NCBI GenBank assembly: GCA_037145635.1
Contig: JBBCXB010000001.1
Span: 1,116,001-1,180,000, forward strand
DNA length: 64,000 nt
Direction of reading: 5' to 3'
Origin: JAATFS01 sp037145635
Lineage (GTDB): Bacteria; Pseudomonadota; Gammaproteobacteria; Xanthomonadales; Xanthomonadaceae
Position numbers and translations under genes: made by a program. Below, in pieces: positions 47,876-54,196 of this stretch. The notes under the pieces were generated by a model. It worked only from the letters and a program-made list of their open reading frames with translations. It ran no database searches and was not told where the DNA came from. Numbering within the stretch: position 1 is the stretch's first letter; the number at the start of each line of letters is the position of its first letter.

Positions 47876-48199
47876 TCAGCGCTCGATGAGCGGCAGCTTG
47901 CCGGGCTTGCCGTCCCAGTCGGCGGCATCGGGCAGCGGTTCGCGGCGTACCGTCAGCACCGGCCAGGCCTTGGCCAGCTCGGCGTTGAGCGCGACGAAGC
48001 CCTCCTGGCCCGCGGGGACGTCGTCCTCGGGGTAGATGGCGTTGGCCGGACACTCGGGTTCGCACAAGGTGCAGTCGATGCATTCGTCGGGATCGATGAC
48101 CAGGAAGTTGGGACCTTCATGGAAGCAATCGACCGGGCAGACTTCAACGCAGTCGGTGTATTTGCACTTGATGCAGTTTTCGGTGACAACAAAAGGCAT
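47876..48199 (-). CDS. fdxA: Seven-iron ferredoxin
   Basis: 107 aa. The N-terminal ferredoxin has C-x2-C-x4-C-x3-C-P (NCIKCKYTDCVEVCPVDC) and C-x2-C-x2-C-x3-C-P (CIDCTLCEPECP), the arrangement for one [3Fe-4S] and one [4Fe-4S] cluster as in Azotobacter FdI. The C-terminal extension with VLTVRREPLPDAADW is typical of this class. The ATG is at 48199. Convergent with bamC; electron partners are unknown. Confidence 0.96.
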   Translation of the reverse strand: MPFVVTENCIKCKYTDCVEVCPVDCFHEGPNFLVIDPDECIDCTLCEPECPANAIYPEDDVPAGQEGFVALNAELAKAWPVLTVRREPLPDAADWDGKPGKLPLIER

Positions 48200-48358
48200 G
48201 GCGGGATCCGGCGTTAAGCCGTGCAATTCTAGAACAGTCGGGGAATCCGGGGGGGATTTGCGCGTGCGCGCCACCGGCGTGCCGCACGCCGGGACCGGGC
48301 GGGCCTTCGACACAGGCGGGCCGGCCGGCGGAGGCGGGCCGCCGTGCCGCGGGCGCGC

Positions 48359-49246
48359 TCAGTCCAGGGCGATGCCGCGTTGGCGGGCCAGCCGGTGCAG
48401 GCCGGTAGCGGCCAGGTCCTCGGGCTGCGGCACGGCGTCGATGCCGAGCAGGGCCAGCGCCTGCGCGTAGCGCTGCGCCAGGGACGGGCTGCCCACCACG
48501 TGCACCCGGCCCGCGGACGGGGCGTGCGGGCGGATCTCGTGGCCGATCAGCAGCCCCGACAGGTAGGACGCGAGCCCGTCGCCCGGCAGGCGCTCGAACA
48601 GGCCGAGCGTGCGGGTGCCGAACAGATGGTGCGGCAGGCCGCCGGGCTCGCCGCTGCGGGCCACGCCCTGGGCGAAGGCGTCCGCATCGAAATGCCCGGG
48701 CGCGTCGGTCATCAACCGCCCCAGCAGGCTGTGCTGGCGCAGCAGCGCGTAGAGCTCGCCGGTCATCACGGTGGCGAAGCCGGCGATGCGGCCGTGTTCC
48801 AGCCGCGCCCACTTGCTGTGCGTGCCCGGCAGGCAGGCGATGTGCGCACCGTCGTCCAGGCCGGCGAGCAGGCCGGCCAGCTGCGTCTCCTCGCCGCGCA
48901 TCACGTCCGGCACGCCGCGTTCGGCGTGCACCGCCACGCCTGGCACGAACCACAGCGCGCGGCCCGGCAGGGCGGCATCGGAATGCGGCTGCATGCCCGC
49001 GGCCAGGGCCTCCGGACCGGCCGGGCAGGGCAGGTAGGGCAGCTCGATCCAGCCGTTGCGGCTGCCGATCATGCCGCTGAGCACGATCGCGCCGGGCCAG
49101 CCGTCGACCAGCGCCTGCAGCACCGGCGCGAAGCGGCCCTCGCACGCGAGGATGCCCTGGTCGCTGCGGCGCCGCTCCAGCACGCGGCCGCCGGGGTCCA
49201 GCCGGTAGGCGCGTAGGCTGCTGGTGCCCCAGTCCACTGCGATCAT
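48359..49246 (-). CDS. dgoK: 2-dehydro-3-deoxygalactonokinase
   Basis: DgoK phosphorylates 2-keto-3-deoxygalactonate with ATP. 295 aa, ASKHA-fold: MIAVDWGTSSLRAYRL (phosphate-1 motif), LSGMIGSRNGWIELPYLPCPAG, CLPGTHSKWARL and VMTGELYALLRQHSLL. The ATG overlaps the stop of the lactonase gene (ATGA). Last gene of the galactose oxidation operon. A kinase for another keto-deoxy sugar acid is possible, but the adjacent dehydratase and aldolase fix the assignment. Confidence 0.94.
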   Translation of the reverse strand: MIAVDWGTSSLRAYRLDPGGRVLERRRSDQGILACEGRFAPVLQALVDGWPGAIVLSGMIGSRNGWIELPYLPCPAGPEALAAGMQPHSDAALPGRALWFVPGVAVHAERGVPDVMRGEETQLAGLLAGLDDGAHIACLPGTHSKWARLEHGRIAGFATVMTGELYALLRQHSLLGRLMTDAPGHFDADAFAQGVARSGEPGGLPHHLFGTRTLGLFERLPGDGLASYLSGLLIGHEIRPHAPSAGRVHVVGSPSLAQRYAQALALLGIDAVPQPEDLAATGLHRLARQRGIALD

Positions 49247-50145
49247 GCGCTGGCGATCCGGCTCTCCGGCAGCCCGGTGCAGTCCACGTCGGCCACGAAC
49301 AGGCCGCCGGCGGTCGGCGAGCGCTGCAGCTCCTCCGCGGAGTGGTCCATCCGCGAGCTGATCACGTGCAGGGCGGACAGCGTCGGCCCGCCGAAGGCGC
49401 TGCAGGTGGGATGCTTGACCGGGATCGCCAGCACCCGGTCGACGGTGCCGTCCGGCCGGTAGCGGACCACCCGCCAGGCGCCCCACTGCGCGTTCCACAG
49501 GTGGCCTTCGCTGTCGACGATGGAGCCGTCCGGCTCGACGTCGTCGCGGTCCAGGGTGGCGAACACGCGCACGTTGTCGGCCCGGGCGGTCTCCGGGTCG
49601 TAGTCGCAGCACAGGATCTGCGGCCGCACCGAGTCGCAGTAGTACAGCGTGCGGCCGTCGGGGCTGAAGCAGATCGAGTTGGGGATCGACACGCCCGGCA
49701 GCGGCAGCCGCCGCAGGCCGTGGCGCAGCGAGAACTGGTAGAGGCTGCCGCGTGCGGCCTTGTGCTCGTGCTCGTCCATGGTGCCGAACACGAAGTGGCC
49801 GGCGCGGTCGGCGCGGCCGTCGTTGCTGCGGGTATGCGGCTGGTCCGGCTCGAGCGCGGTCAGCGTCTCCAGCGCGAGCTCCGCGCCGGGCGAGGCGTCC
49901 GGATCGCCCAGGCACAGCGACTTGGCGAGCACCACGAGCAGCCGGCCGTCGTCGAGCAGGCCGATGCAGCCCGGTCGGTCGGGCAGCTGCCAGTGGCGCG
50001 TCTGGGCGCTGTCCGGATGATGGGTCCAGAGGCGCTTCTCGCTGATGTCGATCCAGAAGAAGGCCTGGCGGCGCTCGCACCACAGCACGCCTTCGCCGTG
50101 GGTGCAGCGGCTGTCGACCGCGAGGGTGGCGAGGCGTCCGCTCAT
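49243..50145 (-). CDS. SMP-30/gluconolactonase-family lactonase (probably galactonolactonase)
   Basis: 300 aa six-bladed propeller. The metal-binding residues appear in THGEGVLW (Glu), the Asn in RSNDGRADRAGHFVFGTMD, SIPNSICFSPDGRTLYYCDS (Asn and Asp) and the terminal propeller strand. ATG at 50145, 4 bp after the dgoD stop; it overlaps dgoK at its end. In the pathway it would open the lactone produced by the sugar dehydrogenase. Substrate is inferred from the operon. Confidence 0.9.
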   Translation of the reverse strand: MSGRLATLAVDSRCTHGEGVLWCERRQAFFWIDISEKRLWTHHPDSAQTRHWQLPDRPGCIGLLDDGRLLVVLAKSLCLGDPDASPGAELALETLTALEPDQPHTRSNDGRADRAGHFVFGTMDEHEHKAARGSLYQFSLRHGLRRLPLPGVSIPNSICFSPDGRTLYYCDSVRPQILCCDYDPETARADNVRVFATLDRDDVEPDGSIVDSEGHLWNAQWGAWRVVRYRPDGTVDRVLAIPVKHPTCSAFGGPTLSALHVISSRMDHSAEELQRSPTAGGLFVADVDCTGLPESRIASA

Positions 50146-50149
50146 GCGC

Positions 50150-51298
50150 TCACCATTCGGCGACGCTGCCGTCGGCATGGCGCCAGACCGGGTTGCGCCA
50201 GTCCGGCGGGTTCTGGTTTGCGTGAATCAGCATGTCTTCGTCGATCTCCACACCGAGCCCGGGCTTGGGCAGTGCGGCAATACTGCCATCGACGCAGTGA
50301 AAATCGGCTTTGTTGACCACGTAATCGAGCAAGTCCGCGCCTTCGTTGTAGTGGATGCCGATGCTCTGCTCCTGCAGCACCGCGTTGTGCGAGACGAAAT
50401 CCACGTGCAGGCAGGCCGCCAGCGCGATCGGGCCGAGCGGGCAGTGCGGCGCCAGCGCGACGTCGTAGGCCTCGGCCATGGCCGCGATCTTGACGCACTC
50501 GGTGATGCCGCCGGCATGCGACAGGTCCGGCTGCAGCATGCCGATGCCGCCGGCGGCGAGCACGTGCTTGAACTCGAAGCGCGAGTACATGCGCTCGCCG
50601 GCGGCCAGCGGGATCGAGGTGGCCGCGGCCAGGCGCGGGTAGTACTCGGCCTGCTCGGCCAGCACCGGCTCCTCCACGAACAGCGGCCGGAACGGCTCCA
50701 GCTCGCGCAGCAGCGCCTTGGCCATCGGCGCGCCGACGCGGCCGTGGAAGTCGATGCCGAAATCGATGGCGTGGCCGAAGGCCTCGCGGATCTCGGCGAC
50801 CTTGACCACCGCCGCGTCGACCGCGCGGGCGCTGTCGATCAGCTGCATCTCCTCGGTGCCGTTGAACTTGAAGGTGTCGAAGCCGAGCGCGCGGTAGCCC
50901 TCGATCTGGGCGATGATCGCGCCCGGGCGGTCGCCGCCGACCCAGCGGTAGGTCTTCATGCGATCCCGCACCAGCCCGCCCAGCAGCTGGTAGACCGGCA
51001 CCCCCAGCGCCTTGCCCTTGATGTCCCACAGCGCCTGGTCGATGCCGGCGATGGCGCTCATCAGGATCGCGCCGCCGCGGTAGAAGCCGGCGCGGTACAG
51101 GGTCTGCCACAGGTCGTTGATGCGCGCCGGGTCGCGGCCGACCAGGTAGCCGGACAGCTCGTGCACGGCGGCCTCGACGCTGCGCGCGCGCCCCTCGATG
51201 ACCGGCTCGCCCCAGCCGGTGATGCCCTCGTCGGTCTCGACCTTGAGGAACAGCCAGCGCGGCGCGGCGTGGTAGGTGGTGAGGCGGGTGATCTTCAT
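50150..51298 (-). CDS. dgoD: D-galactonate dehydratase
   Basis: Enolase-superfamily enzyme that dehydrates D-galactonate to 2-keto-3-deoxygalactonate. 382 aa, the exact usual length of DgoD. The N-terminal capping domain starts KITRLTTYHAAPRWLFLKVETDEGITGWGEP; metal/acid residues lie in IDFGIDFHGRV (Asp and His), FVEEPVLAEQ (Glu), AGERMYSRFEF (Glu), and the second base His in LAPHCPLGPIALAA. It overlaps the aldolase stop by ATGA. The strong length and motif match leaves little doubt over related acid-sugar dehydratases. Confidence 0.95.
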   Translation of the reverse strand: MKITRLTTYHAAPRWLFLKVETDEGITGWGEPVIEGRARSVEAAVHELSGYLVGRDPARINDLWQTLYRAGFYRGGAILMSAIAGIDQALWDIKGKALGVPVYQLLGGLVRDRMKTYRWVGGDRPGAIIAQIEGYRALGFDTFKFNGTEEMQLIDSARAVDAAVVKVAEIREAFGHAIDFGIDFHGRVGAPMAKALLRELEPFRPLFVEEPVLAEQAEYYPRLAAATSIPLAAGERMYSRFEFKHVLAAGGIGMLQPDLSHAGGITECVKIAAMAEAYDVALAPHCPLGPIALAACLHVDFVSHNAVLQEQSIGIHYNEGADLLDYVVNKADFHCVDGSIAALPKPGLGVEIDEDMLIHANQNPPDWRNPVWRHADGSVAEW

Positions 51299-51939
51299 CC
51301 CGTGATGTCCTGGTAGGCGGCCTGGTAGGCCTGCACGAAGGCGCGGGCCTGGGACTGGGTGGTGGCGAGCGGCTGGCCGGGGCGGTACAGCTCGCCGCCG
51401 ATGCCGGCGCCGGCCGCGCCGTGGCGCAGGAAGCCGGCCAGCGTGTCCGGACCGACCCCGCCGACCACGTACACCGGCACGTGCGGCGGCAGCACCGAGC
51501 GCAGCGCCTTGACGTGGCCGGCGCCGTAGGTGGCGGCCGGGAACAGCTTGAGCACCCGGGCGCCGGCGTCGATCGCGTCGAACGCCTCGCTCGCGGTGGC
51601 GAAGCCGGCCACCACCAGCAGGCCGCGCTCGACCGCGTGGCGGATCAGCGAGGGGCGCGTGTTGGGGGTGACGATGAAGCGGGCGCCGATCTCGACCAGG
51701 GTGTCCACGTCGGCGTTGCGCAGCACGGTGCCGGCGCCGATCCACGCGCGCTCGCCGAAGGCGCGCTGCGCGCGCGCGATGCTGTCGGCCCAGTCCGGCG
51801 AGTTCAGCGGGATCTCGATCGCGTCGAAGCCGGCGTCCACCAGCGCGCCGACGTGGTCGAGCGTCTCCGCGGGCGTGATGCCGCGCAGGATGGCGACCAG
51901 GGGCAACTTGAACAAGGGAGCGGTAGCGGAAGCGGTCAT
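51295..51939 (-). CDS. dgoA: 2-dehydro-3-deoxy-6-phosphogalactonate aldolase
   Basis: Class I aldolase that splits KDPGal into pyruvate and glyceraldehyde-3-phosphate. 214 aa, KDPG-aldolase fold: Arg19 in VAILRG, Glu42 in IEIPLNSPDW, Thr/Pro in IVTPNT, the Schiff-base Lys131 in RVLKLFPAATYG, and GGVGPDTLAGFL. IEIPLNS in place of VEVTLRT is typical of the DgoA branch rather than Eda. ATG 3 bp after the SDR stop. Confidence 0.94.
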   Translation of the reverse strand: MTASATAPLFKLPLVAILRGITPAETLDHVGALVDAGFDAIEIPLNSPDWADSIARAQRAFGERAWIGAGTVLRNADVDTLVEIGARFIVTPNTRPSLIRHAVERGLLVVAGFATASEAFDAIDAGARVLKLFPAATYGAGHVKALRSVLPPHVPVYVVGGVGPDTLAGFLRHGAAGAGIGGELYRPGQPLATTQSQARAFVQAYQAAYQDITG

Positions 51940-51942
51940 GGC

Positions 51943-52692
51943 TTACTCGTGATAGAGCTGGGAACGGCCGCCATCGACCAGGATGTCGGTGGCGTTGATG
52001 AAGCGGGCCTCGTCGCTGGCCAGGAACAGCGCGGTGTAGGCCACTTCCTCCGGCGTGCCGATGCGCCTGCACGGCAGCAGCTCGGCCTGCTCGCGGCGCT
52101 TGGCCTCCGGGTCGGGCGCGGCGGCGAACCAGGCCTCGATCCGCGGTACCAGGATCAGCCCCGGCGAGATCGAGTTCACGCGGATGCCGCGGGCGGCGTA
52201 CTCGATGCCCAGGGCCTTGGTCAGCCCGATCAGGCCGTGCTTGGCGACCGGGTAGGGAAACGCATGCGGGATGATCTTGTGGCCGTGCACCGAAGCGATG
52301 TTGACGATGCTGCCGGCGCCGCGCGCGAGCATCGACGGCAGCACCGCGCGGCAGAGGTTCCAGGCCCCCTTGAGGTTGAGGTCGAGGCAGCGCTGCCAGT
52401 CGGCGTCGGCCAGCTGCAGCGGATCGGAGAACACGTCCGCGCCGGCATTGTTGACCAGGGCGTCGACCGCCCCGTGCGCGGCGACAACTGCGCCGACCGC
52501 GGCCTCGATGCCGGCGTCGTCGGTGATGTCGACGCGGTGGTAGCCGATCCGCGGATCAGGCGCGGCCGGATCGTTGCGGTCGAAGCCGAACACGCGTGCG
52601 CCCTGCGCGGCGAACAGCGCGGCGGTGGCGGCGCCGATGCCGCTGGCGGCCCCGGTGACGATCACGGTCTTGCCCTGCAGGCGTCCGCTCAT
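51943..52692 (-). CDS. SDR-family sugar dehydrogenase (candidate galactose 1-dehydrogenase)
   Basis: 249 aa classical short-chain dehydrogenase: cofactor motif TGAASGIG at 14-21, Asp at the end of strand 2 (GFDRND), NNAG, catalytic Ser in IVNIASVHGH and YPVAK (Tyr-x3-Lys). Asp after strand 2 suggests NAD+ over NADP+. As the first enzyme gene of the galactonate operon it probably oxidises D-galactose to the lactone, but L-fucose or arabinose oxidation is possible. The ATG overlaps a 20-codon leader frame. Confidence 0.85.
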   Translation of the reverse strand: MSGRLQGKTVIVTGAASGIGAATAALFAAQGARVFGFDRNDPAAPDPRIGYHRVDITDDAGIEAAVGAVVAAHGAVDALVNNAGADVFSDPLQLADADWQRCLDLNLKGAWNLCRAVLPSMLARGAGSIVNIASVHGHKIIPHAFPYPVAKHGLIGLTKALGIEYAARGIRVNSISPGLILVPRIEAWFAAAPDPEAKRREQAELLPCRRIGTPEEVAYTALFLASDEARFINATDILVDGGRSQLYHE

Positions 52693-52751
52693 GCGGGGGC
52701 TCCGCCCGCGCGGGTGCGGCGGCCGGGGCGGGGCCGGGTCTGTGATGTCAT
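52689..52751 (-). CDS. Possible 20-aa leader peptide of the galactonate operon
   Basis: The best ribosome site of the operon, AGGAGGAA at 5-6-bp spacing, stands before an ATG at 52751 that opens a frame of only 20 codons (six Arg, four Pro, no Trp/His run). Its TGA overlaps the SDR ATG (ATGA), so SDR translation could depend on it. The frame is not in phase with the SDR gene and no longer SDR N-terminus is missing. It may be a coupling or attenuation leader; peptide function is unsupported. Confidence 0.5.
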   Translation of the reverse strand: MTSQTRPRPGRRTRAGGAPA

Positions 52752-52903
52752 CGCTTCCTCCTGGTCGTACGTGGCCGGCGTCTGCCGCGTCCGCCGGGCG
52801 GCGGGGCGGAAACGCCCGTTGCAGCCGCAGATCGGGAGTAGGGGGCTCCTACGACGGCGATCGCTAGCCTCGCGCGGGCGAGATATGTGCGGCAAATGAA
52901 TTT

Positions 52904-52930
52904 TTCGTCATATTCTATTCCCCTGACGAA
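52904..52930. promoter_or_regulatory. Putative LysR operator in the divergent dgo / LysR region
   Basis: TTCGTCA and TGACGAA form a perfect 7-bp inverted repeat with a 13-bp AT-rich spacer, 25 bases before the LysR start and about 150 before the leader frame. Position and symmetry fit a LysR dimer site with autorepression. Confidence 0.6.
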
Positions 52931-52954
52931 TACGACTACCCTGGCAGGCTCTTG

Positions 52955-53917
52955 ATGGCAAGTTCCGGTACCCCGTGGTTCAACGCATCGCGCCTGAAGA
53001 CCCGCCAGCTGCTGCTGTTGCTGCATCTGCACGAGCAGCGCTCGGTGCTGCGGGCGGCCGAGGCGGCCAGCATGACCCAGCCGGCCGCCTCCAAGCTGCT
53101 GGCGGAGATGGAGGACATGCTGGGGGTGCGGCTGTTCGAGCGGCACGCACGCGGGGTGGAGCCGACCTGGTACGGCCAGGTGCTGATCCGGCGGGCGCGC
53201 GCGGCGATGTCGGAGATCGGCCGGGCGCAGGAGGAGATCGCCGCGCTGCGCAGCGGACGCATGGGCCAGGCCTCGATCGGCACGGTGGTGAACCCGGGCA
53301 CCAACCTGGTGCCGCAGGCGATCGCCGAGGTCAAGCGCGAGTACCCCGACATCCTGGTGCGGGTGGAAATGGACTACAGCCGGCCGCTGGTGGCCAAGCT
53401 GCTGGACGGCCAGCTGGACATCGTGATCGGCCGCATCCTCGGCCCGGAAGGCGCCAACGAGCTGGAGTTCGAGCCGCTGGCCGACGAGCCGCACTCGGTG
53501 ATCGCGCGCGCCGGCCACCCGCTGGCCAGCCGCGCCGGGCTGCAGCACGCCGACCTGGTCCGCTACGGCTGGATCCTGCCGCCGGCCGACAGCGTGCTGC
53601 GCGCGCGGCTGGACTCGATGTTCATGGAGCATGGCGTGCACACCCCGACCAACGCGATCGAGACCTCGTCGCTGCCGGTCACCTCCAACCTGCTGCGCGG
53701 CAGCGACCTGCTCACCGCGTTGCCGGTGGATTCGGTGGCGCCGCTGATCCAGGCCAAGCTGCTGACGGTGCTGCCGATCGAGCTGGGCGTGCGCATGGAA
53801 TCGTTCGGCATCATCCGCCGGCGCGACTACGTGCTGCCGCCGGGGGCCGAGCGCATCCTGCACGCGCTGCGCAACACCGCGCGTCGGCTCTACCCGGACC
53901 TGCCGACGCGCGAGTGA
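52955..53917 (+). CDS. LysR-family regulator of galactose/galactonate genes (GbpR-like)
   Basis: 320 aa. DNA-binding domain LKTRQLLLLLHLHEQRSVLRAAEAASMTQPAASKLLAEMEDMLG; QPAASKLLAEME is the recognition helix of the GbpR/GalR-like LysR branch that controls sugar-acid genes. The effector domain starts near residue 95 (GQASIGTVVNPGTNLVP). ATG 52955 is preferred over TTG 52952. It is divergent from the dgo operon and upstream of the first receptor gene, so it may govern both. Confidence 0.9.
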   Translation: MASSGTPWFNASRLKTRQLLLLLHLHEQRSVLRAAEAASMTQPAASKLLAEMEDMLGVRLFERHARGVEPTWYGQVLIRRARAAMSEIGRAQEEIAALRSGRMGQASIGTVVNPGTNLVPQAIAEVKREYPDILVRVEMDYSRPLVAKLLDGQLDIVIGRILGPEGANELEFEPLADEPHSVIARAGHPLASRAGLQHADLVRYGWILPPADSVLRARLDSMFMEHGVHTPTNAIETSSLPVTSNLLRGSDLLTALPVDSVAPLIQAKLLTVLPIELGVRMESFGIIRRRDYVLPPGAERILHALRNTARRLYPDLPTRE

Positions 53918-53952
53918 GCGCCGTCCCGCGCAAATCCCTATTCCGTGGACGC

Positions 53953-54004
53953 ATAGCTCCGCGTTAAATCTTCATTGGTTGGCCGCCGTGCGCGCGCCTA
54001 TACC
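53953..54004 (+). promoter_or_regulatory. Shared promoter/operator block of TonB receptor 1
   Basis: ATAGCTCCGCGTTAAATCTTCATTGG is followed by -35-like TTGGTT (53975-53980), an 18-bp spacer and -10-like TATACC (53999-54004). The same block, with one-base shifts, stands before receptor 2 at 57307-57359. The identical order argues for a common regulator and promoter. Confidence 0.6.
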
Positions 54005-54196
54005 TGTCGCCGGAGCCCGTGCCGAAGCGACGTCACGTCGGGCCGCGCTCCACGGCCCCCTCGCGGGCCGGGTGCAGGGAGCGGACGGCGTGGAGGAGAG
54101 GGCACGCCGTGCCAGGGGAAGCGCCCCGCATGCCGCCGCGCGGCCTCGATCGAAAAAACCCGTTGCAGTTCGTCACGTGTCCTGGGAGGGATTTAG

